This document shows, piece by piece, positions 56,688 through 64,000 of a stretch of 64,000 bases of DNA. The notes beneath the pieces are model-generated. The model worked only from the letters and a program-made list of their open reading frames with translations. It did no database searches and was not told the origin of the DNA. The translations under genes and the position numbers were made by a program. The stretch's first letter is position 1, and every line of letters begins with the position of its first letter. The stretch is from Bin75 sp965212135. Its GTDB lineage: Bacteria; Nitrospirota; Nitrospiria; Nitrospirales; UBA8639. The stretch is taken from assembly GCA_965212135.1 (NCBI GenBank), contig OZ243044.1:1054001-1118000 (forward strand). The letters are read 5' to 3'.

Positions 56688-58997
56688 TCAAATGGAAAAG
56701 TCGTACTGCAACTGGACTCCGAGGAAACGGCCTTTTGACAACGGCGAGAAGGTTCCACCACCGAGAGCACCGGGCAGCTGGGTGTCGCCGCCGTGCCTCA
56801 CCGTCTCCAGCAGGTTGTTGCCGTACACGGATAGTATCCAGCCGTTGTCGGTGTAGAAATCCAGTCCCGCGTTGAGCATGTTCTGGGCCAGAATAAAGCC
56901 CAGATTGTCATCCGTGTACGCCGTCCGGTCACGGTACGCATAGTTGCCGCGCGCGGTCATGGACACCCCGTCACGAACCGGCACGTCCCAGCTCAACCCG
57001 ACACTCCAGGTGACGTCGGGCGCTCTGGGCAGGTTCAGGTCTTCATCAGCATCGGTGACCAGCCCGTCACCGCTCAGATCTTCTTTCACGTCGGTGTACT
57101 CGGGAGCCAGCCAGCCGAGGGAACCCAGGAACACGAGGTTGTCGGTCAACGCATACACCCCGTCAAACTCAAGACCGATAATGCGGGCATCGGCGGTGTT
57201 GAGGACGCGTTGCACCACCCCGGCGCCAGGGTCGGATGTATTCACCTCCCGTTGCATGTCCGAAATCATGTTGTAGAACACCGCGCCGTTGAGGCGACCG
57301 CGGGCAAACTCCTGCTTGAAGCCGACCTCAAAGCTGTCCGTCTGTTCCTGGTCAAACCCTTCGGGTGCATTGTTTTCATCGGTATTGCGCAGGTTGTAGC
57401 CGCCCGAACGGAACCCGCGGCTCCAATGACCATACACACGGGCATCATCGCTCACGTGATATAATGCGCCGATCTTGGGAGACCAGCTATTCCATTCCGC
57501 ATCGTCAACAAAGTCCGGCGTGCAGGTACCGTCCACCACGTTGCAACGATTGTCTGACCCGTCCAACGTCACGTCGTTGCCGGCAAAATTTGTCTGATTC
57601 CCGGCAGCATTCGTAATCGATGTAATCCTGGCTTCCTTCAATTCCTTCGTGTAGCGGAGGCCGGCGGTCATGACCAGGCGATCCGTCAGATTGTAATCGC
57701 CGGAGAAGAAGGCGGCCAACGTCTCCACTTCATAGTCACCGCCGCCACTGCGGACTGCTCTGTTTAGTGCAGTAAGATCCGTGAACAAATCGCGACTCTC
57801 CGCGTAATTCAGTTCATTGGTGAAATAGTACAGTCCGGCGGTGAAGTTCAGCTTGTCCTGAAAATGCAACCCGTTGTAGCGCAACTCATTGCTCAACTGC
57901 TCCGCTTCAGTGTCAAAACCGGCGTGGAACAGATTGGCCGGCTGGGCGTCAATGTCGCTCACCCCATCCTGCGAGAAATTGCGCCAGCCGAAGATATTGG
58001 TGATGGTGCCAGTCGCGCCGACTTTCCAGTCCATCTGCACGGACACGAGGTCGGTTCTGGTCTTCTGGAACCCGCGTTCGTCAATCGCAAAATCAAAGCT
58101 GTCACGATCGCGCTGCCTCACACCGGGCAGAGGGAAGAGCGAACCGGTGCCGGTGCCGTTCGTATGCGACTGCGCGGCGGGGCCGTCACCGCTGATCTTG
58201 CCGTATTCATATTTCACAAAGACTTCAACGTCGTCCAGCGGATTCCAGATAAAGGTGGGGCGAAACATGAACTGCTCCAGTTTGCCGAAGTCCGACCCGT
58301 CAAACTGGTTTTCAAACCAGCCCGTGTCGTTGTTGTAATACATCGTCATCTTGGCGGACAGGGTATCAAGCAACGGCCCGCTGGCCGTGCCCATCACGTA
58401 GGTGTTCAACCCGCTGCCGCTGTTGCCGCCGTCCGTCGCGGTTCTGAAGGATGATTCAAATTTGTCGGTGGGTTTCTTGGTGTTGATCAGCACCGCGCCG
58501 CCGGTCACGTTGCGGCCAAACAACGTTCCCTGGGGGCCGCGCAACACTTCAATACTCTCTATGTCAAACGTGTCGAAAATGACGCCCTGGTTGATGCCGA
58601 GGTACACGCCGTCAACAAAGACCCCCACGGTGGGGTCAATGGAGGGGATGGAGCTGTTGATACCCAACCCGCGAATGGAGAAGTTGGCGACGCCCTTGAG
58701 CGTGCCGATGTCGTCCAGAATAACGTTGGGCATGGCGACCGCCAGGGATTCCAGATTGCGGACTTTCAGGGATTCAATCTGCTCGGCATTGTAGGCCGTG
58801 ATGGACAACGGCACGGACTGGGCTTTTTCCTCCCCCGCCCGCTTCCGCGCGGTCACGACGACCTCTTCCAGCAGCGTCACGGCCCCCCGTTTGGGCACGT
58901 CCGGCTGCGCCACGCCAACGGCGGGCATGACCACAACCGCCAGCATGGTCACGAGCAATGAGCGAAGCGTCAACACCGTCTTGAATGCACGTTTCAT
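56688..58997 (-). CDS. TonB-dependent outer-membrane receptor
   Basis: A 769-residue outer-membrane transporter. From ATG 58997 (Shine-Dalgarno AAAGGTG upstream) there is a signal peptide with AVGVAQ cleavage, then a TonB box (LEEVVVTARKRA). The plug domain follows with LEVRGPQGTLFGRN-type (IEVLRGPQGTLFGRNVTGGAV) sequence and IRGLGINSS, then a 22-strand barrel ending LGVQLQYDFSI. The style matches the large group of proteobacterial receptors for siderophores or other complex ligands; the substrate is not evident. The 60 extra in-frame residues before 58997 lack a signal and were left out. It is divergent from a bfd gene with a Fur-like box, hinting at iron, but no box of similar quality is visible for this gene. 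Confidence 0.93.
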   Translation of the reverse strand: MKRAFKTVLTLRSLLVTMLAVVVMPAVGVAQPDVPKRGAVTLLEEVVVTARKRAGEEKAQSVPLSITAYNAEQIESLKVRNLESLAVAMPNVILDDIGTLKGVANFSIRGLGINSSIPSIDPTVGVFVDGVYLGINQGVIFDTFDIESIEVLRGPQGTLFGRNVTGGAVLINTKKPTDKFESSFRTATDGGNSGSGLNTYVMGTASGPLLDTLSAKMTMYYNNDTGWFENQFDGSDFGKLEQFMFRPTFIWNPLDDVEVFVKYEYGKISGDGPAAQSHTNGTGTGSLFPLPGVRQRDRDSFDFAIDERGFQKTRTDLVSVQMDWKVGATGTITNIFGWRNFSQDGVSDIDAQPANLFHAGFDTEAEQLSNELRYNGLHFQDKLNFTAGLYYFTNELNYAESRDLFTDLTALNRAVRSGGGDYEVETLAAFFSGDYNLTDRLVMTAGLRYTKELKEARITSITNAAGNQTNFAGNDVTLDGSDNRCNVVDGTCTPDFVDDAEWNSWSPKIGALYHVSDDARVYGHWSRGFRSGGYNLRNTDENNAPEGFDQEQTDSFEVGFKQEFARGRLNGAVFYNMISDMQREVNTSDPGAGVVQRVLNTADARIIGLEFDGVYALTDNLVFLGSLGWLAPEYTDVKEDLSGDGLVTDADEDLNLPRAPDVTWSVGLSWDVPVRDGVSMTARGNYAYRDRTAYTDDNLGFILAQNMLNAGLDFYTDNGWILSVYGNNLLETVRHGGDTQLPGALGGGTFSPLSKGRFLGVQLQYDFSI

Positions 58998-59230
58998 GGC
59001 AAACACCTTTCTTGTCGTGTTGGTGAGTTCAGGGGTTGCGTCCCACGTGCCGGCTTGCCCCCGGATCCACTGACCCGTCTCCGCCACGCTTCGGACCGCT
59101 TCCGAACGTGCGGCAGAGAACGGGCCGCAACCAGATAATCTGAAACATATATGCCACACTGAAGCTCCCGATGGCAATAGGTTTTTGGGGGATTATATTC
59201 ATATTCTACTTGACACCTCGCAACCAGGAC

Positions 59231-59258
59231 CGTCATTCCCGCGAAGGCGGGAATGACG
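59231..59258. repeat. Dispersed palindromic element (best copy)
   Basis: Perfect 12-bp inverted arms (CGTCATTCCCGC and its complement) around a GAAG loop, followed by seven G. This is the classical short intergenic palindrome of many proteobacteria, related to the copies at 39066-39093 and 42534-42558. Confidence 0.8.
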
Positions 59259-59344
59259 GGGGGGCATGGTGGGCATGACAAAGACGACGGTTCATGGGGT
59301 GATGCGTCAACGATCGTTCCCCAAAATTTTCTCATGGTTCGGGC

Positions 59345-59398
59345 TTGACAACCGCCCTGATTCGCACTTATAATTTCTATAAATGAGAACGGTAATCA
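59345..59398 (+). promoter_or_regulatory. Promoter of bfd with Fur-like operator
   Basis: TTGACA (59345-59350) and TATAAT (59369-59374) are both perfect sigma-70 hexamers, 18 bases apart. Just downstream, TGAGAAC-G-GTAATCA (59384-59398) matches the 7-1-7 Fur inverted repeat at five of seven positions in each half. It would cover the transcription start. Iron repression of the downstream ferredoxin is the likely outcome. Confidence 0.75.
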
Positions 59399-59420
59399 AT
59401 ATCGTATTCGGTTAAACATT

Positions 59421-59627
59421 ATGTACGTCTGCGCGTGCAAAGGCATTACAGAATCCGACGTCGAGAATCTCGGCCGCAACGGAGTGACCTGCCCGAACAA
59501 GCTGGCCGCCGCGCTGGGCATTGACGACGAAGAGACGTGTTGCGGGCGATGCATCAACCATATTGTTGAGCTTGTCGCTATCGCCTCGCGAGAGCGGCCT
59601 CGCCGCCGCACCGCCGTTCACGCATAG
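59421..59627 (+). CDS. bfd: Bacterioferritin-associated ferredoxin-like protein
   Basis: A 68-residue BFD-type [2Fe-2S] protein, which in other bacteria reduces iron in bacterioferritin so that it can be released when iron is scarce. Ligands are Cys4 and Cys6 (CAC) and Cys41 and Cys44 (CCGRC), with the helix-turn-helix-like ITESDVENL typical of the family. The C-terminal tail is basic (RERPRRRTAVHA). No bfr gene is in the window. A strong promoter with a Fur-like box precedes it, fitting iron-starvation expression. Confidence 0.92.
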   Translation: MYVCACKGITESDVENLGRNGVTCPNKLAAALGIDDEETCCGRCINHIVELVAIASRERPRRRTAVHA

Positions 59628-59708
59628 CCCGGACGCCGGCGAACCCGTGCTCGTCCTCTGACGGTTGCTCATCCCGCGTCCATACGTGCCGGCCTTTATC
59701 CATCTCTC

Positions 59709-61649
59709 ATGTCGAATCCGCGTACCGCTCCTTACGGGTCATGGAAATCCCCGATCACGTCCGACCGGATTGTTCTGGAATCTATCAAACTCGGACAACT
59801 CGCCCTCCACGGCGAGCAACTGTTCTGGCTGGAAAGCCGCCCTCATGAAGGCGGGCGAAACACGGTTGTCCGCCTGGACGCCGACGGCACCCGCCACGAC
59901 CTGACGCCCCGCCCCCTGAACGTTCAAACCCGGGTCCATGAATACGGAGGAGGCGCGTATTGCGTGGCGGAGGAAGTCGTGTATTTTTCCAATTTTTCCG
60001 ATCAACGGCTGTATCAACAACGCCGTGGCGGGCCGCCCGAACCCCTGACCGCGGAGGCCGCCATGCGCTATGCCGACGGATTCCACGACCACGGGCGCAA
60101 CCGGCTTGTGTGCATTCGTGAAGATCATACCCAGGCCGGCCGGGAGCCGGCGAACGCCATCGTCGGCATTCCGCTTGACGGCGACCCGCGTGACACGTCC
60201 GGCGATATTCTGGTTTCCGGGAATGATTTTTACGCCTCTCCCCGTTTGCGCCCGGATGGCCGGCAGTTGGCGTGGCTGACATGGAATCATCCGAATATGC
60301 CCTGGGACGGCACGGAACTCTGGGTGGCCGACCTTCATCCGGACGGCTCGCTTCAGGCTCCACGACACGTGGCCGGGGGCGCCGACGTTTCCGTGTTTCA
60401 ACCGGAGTGGTCACCGGACGGTCAATTGCATTTTGTCTCGGATCAGTCCGGCTGGTGGAACCTGTACCGCCTGGACAACGGGAAGGCCGTCCCGCTCTAT
60501 CCGATGGACGCCGAATTCGGCGCACCGCAATGGACGTGCGGCCAAAGACTCTACGGGTTTGAGTCGTCCAGCCGCATTATCTGCGCCTATACACAACGGG
60601 GCTTCTGGCATCTGGGACGGTTAGACCTCGCGCAACGCAGGCTCGAACGGTTTGAGTTGCCGTACACAACCTTTGACGACGTCCACGTTCAACGCTCCCG
60701 CATTGTTTGCACGGCCGGTTCTCCGTCCGACCCCACGGCGATCATTCAGATTGACGCGGACTCGCAAGCCATCACCGTCTTGCGGCGTTCCGTGGATTTT
60801 TCCGTGAACGCCGAGTATCTGTCCGTCCCTTCCGCCGTCACCTACCCCACCGACGACGGCGCCACCGGGCACGCGTTTTATTACCCGCCTCGCAACGCGG
60901 ATTTTCAAGGCCCGCCGTCAGAGCGTCCCCCGCTCCTTGTGAAAAGCCATGGAGGCCCAACCGGGGCCTGTGTCCCCGCCTTGCATTTGATGATTCAGTA
61001 TTGGACGAGCCGGGGATTTGCCGTGCTTGACGTCAACTATGGCGGAAGCACGGGATATGGCCGGGCCTATCGGGAACGCCTCAACGGCCGGTGGGGCATC
61101 GTTGACGTTGACGATTGCGTCAACGCGGTCACGGCGCTTGTTGACCGGGACGCCGTGGACCCGAAGCGCATGACCATCACGGGCGGGAGCGCGGGAGGGT
61201 TTACCACCTTGTGCGCCCTGACGTTTCGCGACCGCTTTACGGCCGGTTCCAGTTACTACGGCGTCTCGGACCTTGAAGCGCTCGCCCGGGATACCCATAA
61301 GTTTGAATCGCGGTATCTCACCCGCCTCATCGGCCCGTTGCCCGAACGCCAGGACCTCTATGAGCAGCGGTCGCCCATTCACTTCACCGACCGGCTTTCC
61401 TGCCCCCTCATTCTTTTTCAGGGCTTGGAAGACGCCGTGGTGCCGCCCAACCAGGCGGAGAACATGTTCAAGGCGGTGAAAGCGAAAGGGCTTCCCGTCG
61501 CCTACATGGCCTTTGAAGGGGAACAGCACGGGTTTCGGCGGGCCGAGCACATCAAGCAAGTCCTGGACAATGAACTGTATTTTTATTCAAAAGTGTTCGG
61601 CTTTCTCCCGGCCGACCACGTCGCTCCGATTCCCATCGAAAATTTGTGA
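59709..61649 (+). CDS. S9 family prolyl oligopeptidase-like peptidase
   Basis: A 646-residue serine peptidase. The N-terminal ~370 residues form a beta-propeller with TolB-like repeats (FQPEWSPDGQLHFVSD, SPRLRPDGRQLAWLTW). The C-terminal alpha/beta-hydrolase domain holds the triad Ser494 in GGSAGG, Asp575 in EDAVVPP and His607 in EQHGFR. The VLDVNYGGSTGYGR stretch is typical of the dipeptidyl aminopeptidase/acylaminoacyl-peptidase branch. There is no signal peptide, so it is cytoplasmic and probably degrades short peptides. A small GC hairpin (61659-61672) follows the stop. Confidence 0.94.
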   Translation: MSNPRTAPYGSWKSPITSDRIVLESIKLGQLALHGEQLFWLESRPHEGGRNTVVRLDADGTRHDLTPRPLNVQTRVHEYGGGAYCVAEEVVYFSNFSDQRLYQQRRGGPPEPLTAEAAMRYADGFHDHGRNRLVCIREDHTQAGREPANAIVGIPLDGDPRDTSGDILVSGNDFYASPRLRPDGRQLAWLTWNHPNMPWDGTELWVADLHPDGSLQAPRHVAGGADVSVFQPEWSPDGQLHFVSDQSGWWNLYRLDNGKAVPLYPMDAEFGAPQWTCGQRLYGFESSSRIICAYTQRGFWHLGRLDLAQRRLERFELPYTTFDDVHVQRSRIVCTAGSPSDPTAIIQIDADSQAITVLRRSVDFSVNAEYLSVPSAVTYPTDDGATGHAFYYPPRNADFQGPPSERPPLLVKSHGGPTGACVPALHLMIQYWTSRGFAVLDVNYGGSTGYGRAYRERLNGRWGIVDVDDCVNAVTALVDRDAVDPKRMTITGGSAGGFTTLCALTFRDRFTAGSSYYGVSDLEALARDTHKFESRYLTRLIGPLPERQDLYEQRSPIHFTDRLSCPLILFQGLEDAVVPPNQAENMFKAVKAKGLPVAYMAFEGEQHGFRRAEHIKQVLDNELYFYSKVFGFLPADHVAPIPIENL

Positions 61650-61658
61650 CCCGCCTGT

Positions 61659-61672
61659 CCCGCAAGAGCGGG
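61659..61672 (+). terminator. Weak hairpin after the S9 peptidase gene
   Basis: CCCGC-AAGA-GCGGG forms a five-pair stem directly after the stop codon. There is no T-run after it, so it is at best a weak terminator shared with the convergent gene. Confidence 0.3.
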
Positions 61673-61685
61673 CTTCCCCCGCCCT

Positions 61686-62585
61686 TCATGGCGCCCGCAG
61701 CCGCTCAATCGCCAGAGCACGGTCAGTCGCGGTCACCGTGGCCTTGATCAAATCGCCGAATTTGAACTCTCCGGTCATCCGGGTTTCAGGCGTTCGTTCA
61801 ATTCGGATTTCACCCCGCTCACCACGGATAACATAGAAGTCTCCATCAACCATCAAAATCCGGCCTTCGACAACTTTGGTGTCATCGCCCCGACCCGAGT
61901 CTGATACCGTCGCCCCGGCCTCATCCTGGCCGACACGAGGCGGCGGAAGCGCGCCATGAACCATGACGCCCGGCACGTCATCTGGGCCGGCGCGGTCAAT
62001 GGTCAACGCCTGGTTGTTCATGAGGACCCGCGCTTTGATGCGGTCGCCAAATTGAAAATCTTCCGCAATTTTCGTTTGCGGCGTGGCTTCCACCTGAACC
62101 TCGCCGTATTCGCTCCGCACAATGTAGAGATCCCGGTCAATCATCAGCAGGTCGCCGACAACCGTTTTGCCCGTCGGCCGTTTCGGCGGAGCCGCCGGCG
62201 CCGAAGCGTCATCCTTGTTTTCCTCCGCTTCCGGGGTCACGGGAGCCTTGACCGTTGCCGCCTGGTGTTCCGCCACGCCCGGCACGTCACCGGGGCCGGC
62301 ACGGTCAATGGTCAACGCCTGGTTGTTCATGAGGACCCGCGCTTTGATGCGGTCGCCGAATTGAAAATCTTCCGCGATCTTCGTTTGCGGCGTGGCTTCC
62401 ACCTGAACCTCGCCATATTCGCTCCGCACAATGTAGAGATCCCGGTCAATCATCAGCAGGTCGCCGACAATCGTTCGGGTGGGGACGTTGGAGGTTTCAT
62501 CCTGTGCAAACGCACCCGGACGTTGAGTCAACAGAGCCACGCAAACGATGCAAGGAAGACACAAAATCGCCAATGACGTTTTCAT
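61686..62585 (-). CDS. Exported protein with three tandem beta-rich repeats
   Basis: From ATG 62585 the product is 299 residues with a signal peptide (SLAILCLPCIVCVALL core, AFAQ cleavage). Three copies of a ~65-residue module follow, at about 35-101, 139-205 and 234-298. Each has the pattern VGDLLMIDRDLYIVR, then EVQVEATPQTKI, FGDRIKARV and ALTIDRAGP. Copies one and two are almost identical; copy three has diverged (MVDGDFYVIRGERGE). The modules are joined by Pro/Ala/Glu-rich linkers. The pattern recalls small secreted OB-like or DUF5666-type domains, but function is unknown. I chose the start for its signal peptide and the upstream AAGGCGG; the longer frame adds 15 residues. Confidence 0.82.
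   Translation of the reverse strand: MKTSLAILCLPCIVCVALLTQRPGAFAQDETSNVPTRTIVGDLLMIDRDLYIVRSEYGEVQVEATPQTKIAEDFQFGDRIKARVLMNNQALTIDRAGPGDVPGVAEHQAATVKAPVTPEAEENKDDASAPAAPPKRPTGKTVVGDLLMIDRDLYIVRSEYGEVQVEATPQTKIAEDFQFGDRIKARVLMNNQALTIDRAGPDDVPGVMVHGALPPPRVGQDEAGATVSDSGRGDDTKVVEGRILMVDGDFYVIRGERGEIRIERTPETRMTGEFKFGDLIKATVTATDRALAIERLRAP
61972..62161 (-). repeat. Intragenic direct repeat, copy 2
   Basis: About 190 bp repeated at 62281-62470, exactly 309 bp (103 codons) apart, with only a few substitutions. Recombination between the copies would remove or add one protein module in frame. Confidence 0.9.
62281..62470 (-). repeat. Intragenic direct repeat, copy 1
   Basis: Partner of 61972-62161. 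It encodes the first module of the triple-repeat exported protein. Confidence 0.9.
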
Positions 62586-62689
62586 GCTGTCACCGCCTTG
62601 CAGGACGACAGGGACAGGTCGGATGCACAAATCTCTTCATGGTCGCCCTATCTATTTTTTAAACGCAAATACTCCGATGCGAACCTTTC

Positions 62690-63214
62690 TTAGATCTTAG
62701 ATGCAGCAAACGGCAGATTCTTTATTATGTCAGGAGTGATGGTAATTGAAACGGGTTTTTTTGTCTTTTCAGCAATTTTTCCCAGAAATTCCTCAATGGC
62801 AACCTTCAGGACCATTCTTTCGTTGATCGCTTCCTCTTTAAGCCTTAATACCAAGAGAAGCATCTGATGATGCGTGGCAGGCGTAATGCGAATTTTGTCA
62901 TTTTCCCATCTGGATATGGTACCGCGACTGATATGTCCAAGGGCTCTGCCTAATTCCTCTGCCGTAAGACCAACCCACTTCCTCAAAAATCTGAATTCCC
63001 GGCCGCTCCAAATGGTTTTCTTGTTCAATAAATGATAGGCAATCGCATCATGCAAGCGTTCAATTTGAGCAATTTCGACAAATAGTTGTCCGCACACACA
63101 TTTATGAAAAATGGCGCTACCCTTCAGATAAACATTATCTAACCCGGATTCCTTATAGTGATAGCGCTTTTGAATTGAGCGCTCCATCTTCTTGCCACAA
63201 TTAAGACAATTCAC
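62690..63214 (-). CDS. MqsA/YgiT-type zinc-finger HTH antitoxin or regulator
   Basis: A 174-residue protein. The N-terminal zinc finger uses Cys3 and Cys6 (NCLNCG) with Cys39 and Cys41 (KCVCG), the YgiT/MqsA arrangement. A helix-turn-helix of the Xre type follows (LTAEELGRALG, then RGTISRWEND, residues ~82-106). The C-terminal part is helical and may bind the partner. It starts at GTG 63214 with AGGGAG nine bases upstream and overlaps the preceding toxin-like gene by 14 bp, so translation is probably coupled. Antitoxins of this type usually repress their own operon. Confidence 0.85.
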   Translation of the reverse strand: MNCLNCGKKMERSIQKRYHYKESGLDNVYLKGSAIFHKCVCGQLFVEIAQIERLHDAIAYHLLNKKTIWSGREFRFLRKWVGLTAEELGRALGHISRGTISRWENDKIRITPATHHQMLLLVLRLKEEAINERMVLKVAIEEFLGKIAEKTKKPVSITITPDIIKNLPFAASKI

Positions 63215-63539
63215 TGCTTGTTCTCCCTCTGGAAAAGCGAAAACCTGTTATTGCCACGACGATTGAATCATCGCCGACAGTGTGGACAGCGAGGACAGCG
63301 GCCATCCATTTGTTATCACAATTGCATCCACCGATTTTGTAACGCCAGGAACCGCCTTTCTGTCGAACTTCATGTAAAATTTTCCAGTTTCGGCAAATAT
63401 GGATTAAATCTTGAACCGTCACTCCCTGCGTTGCTAATTTTTCGAGCAAAGTGGGCTGATAAACAAACTTTGCCCCTTTCTTCTCTTCCAAAGCATTCTT
63501 GATTGTTTTTCGAAGATCTTCAGAGGCAAGCCTTGGCAT
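63201..63539 (-). CDS. DUF4258-like toxin candidate
   Basis: A 112-residue basic protein. The pattern QGVTVQDLIHICRNWKIL, then GSWRYKIGG and IVVAITGFRF, resembles DUF4258/RelE-superfamily toxins, in which a small alpha/beta domain attacks RNA. Two cysteines (GCNCDNKW) are unusual. It precedes and overlaps the MqsA/YgiT-like gene, the standard toxin-first order for this kind of pair. Start ATG 63539 with a weak ribosome-binding site. Confidence 0.75.
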   Translation of the reverse strand: MPRLASEDLRKTIKNALEEKKGAKFVYQPTLLEKLATQGVTVQDLIHICRNWKILHEVRQKGGSWRYKIGGCNCDNKWMAAVLAVHTVGDDSIVVAITGFRFSRGRTSSELS

Positions 63540-63605
63540 ACAATACCCGGCTCACGTAACAAAATGTTACGTTGAGCTTCATTGGCCGTCAATACGGTTA
63601 ATTAC

Positions 63606-63731
63606 TTATATCTCTTTTCCCGTTTCCCCATGCTCTTCGTCAGAAACCTTCAGTGTAGCCATCAAATCCTCACGAGTCGGCGGCCAGCGCAGGCTCAAGC
63701 GACTGGCGATGGCTTTGACGTCGTGGTTCAT
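63606..63731 (-). CDS. Short ORF, possible truncated gene after the DUF2283 gene
   Basis: An ATG at 63731 opens 41 codons (beginning MNHDVKAIASRLSLRWPPTRED and ending GETGKEI). It lies 15 bp after the DUF2283 gene. The first part resembles the N-terminus of larger DNA-processing proteins, in which case this would be a remnant; that is a guess. There is no strong Shine-Dalgarno. Confidence 0.35.
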   Translation of the reverse strand: MNHDVKAIASRLSLRWPPTREDLMATLKVSDEEHGETGKEI

Positions 63732-63746
63732 CAAACCATATCCGCG

Positions 63747-63971
63747 TCAGCTTGTGGAAACCAGCTTTTTGGGGTGAGTCTCAAATTGAAAATCCATCAA
63801 GTTCGCCGGTTGCGGTCGCTTGGAGAGAGACATGACCTCAACACCCACAACCTGTTTTGATTCATCGTAGTCAACGATCACGCCCGGAGCGACTTCTTCC
63901 GACTCCACCACCGGGACGTTGACCAGTTCCAAATGCAACGCATCGGCTTCTTCGTCAATTCGCAGTTTCAT
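63747..63971 (-). CDS. DUF2283 domain protein
   Basis: A 74-residue protein matching the DUF2283 pattern: a start of the form KLRIDEEADALHLELV, then VAPGVIVDYDESKQVVGVEVMSLS. Such proteins are frequently partners of DUF4258 toxins. ATG 63971 is preceded by GAGGAG at good spacing. A toxin gene could lie upstream beyond the right edge. Confidence 0.85.
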   Translation of the reverse strand: MKLRIDEEADALHLELVNVPVVESEEVAPGVIVDYDESKQVVGVEVMSLSKRPQPANLMDFQFETHPKKLVSTS

Positions 63972-64000
63972 AGCTGTCTCCTCATCTTGCGGTCAAAATA

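Noticed and set aside
59192..59223. Promoter for the TonB-dependent receptor (TATAAT on the minus strand)
   Set aside because: The only -35-like match (TTGCGA) is 20 bases away, too far to be convincing, and it overlaps the edge of the palindromic element region.

Overview
The window is a chromosomal segment from a high-GC, Gram-negative bacterium. Outer-membrane and secretion features support this: a TonB-dependent receptor, lipoproteins with lipoboxes, a C-terminal outer-membrane beta-barrel ending in Phe, and a Fur-type box in front of a Bfd-like ferredoxin gene. Together with an adrenodoxin-type ferredoxin they suggest a proteobacterium or relative. No rRNA is present, so finer placement would be a guess.

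Left part (1-38962): a surface-protein island, all on the minus strand. It holds the first 1307 codons of a large secreted protein (P-domain, VCBS and putative-Ig repeats) that runs off the left edge. Next is a short mosaic gene (4031-5191) stitched from a barrel-like N-terminus and pieces of cadherin-like repeats. Then comes gltX, a lone housekeeping gene. Last is a single 10,720-codon gene (6800-38962) that fills half the window. It encodes a signal peptide, roughly one hundred cadherin-, VCBS- and PKD-like domains, and a C-terminal beta-barrel, so it reads as a giant autotransporter-type adhesin. A 14-bp G tract inside it, and a 9-bp C tract at the start of the left-edge gene, could act as on/off slippage switches.

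Middle part (39140-53511): housekeeping genes. These are tRNA-Ala(GGC), an ABC-F ATPase, rarA, an alpha/beta hydrolase, and a tight minus-strand run of nuoF-like, ferredoxin, queD and folE (redox pair plus the first two enzymes of 7-deazaguanine/pterin synthesis). They are followed by purE, small proteins, two lipoproteins, a malate dehydrogenase, a hypothetical protein and a CbbO/NorD-like VWA protein with an HEXXH motif.

Right part (53521-64000): an AT-rich insert carries a one-polypeptide restriction-modification enzyme (nuclease, methylase and specificity domains). It is flanked by about 137-bp direct copies of the 5' end of the CbbO/NorD-like gene. Beyond it lie a TonB-dependent receptor, a divergent bfd with a clear promoter and Fur-like box, an S9 peptidase, a secreted triple-repeat protein, and a toxin-antitoxin region (DUF4258-like toxin, MqsA/YgiT-like antitoxin, DUF2283 protein).
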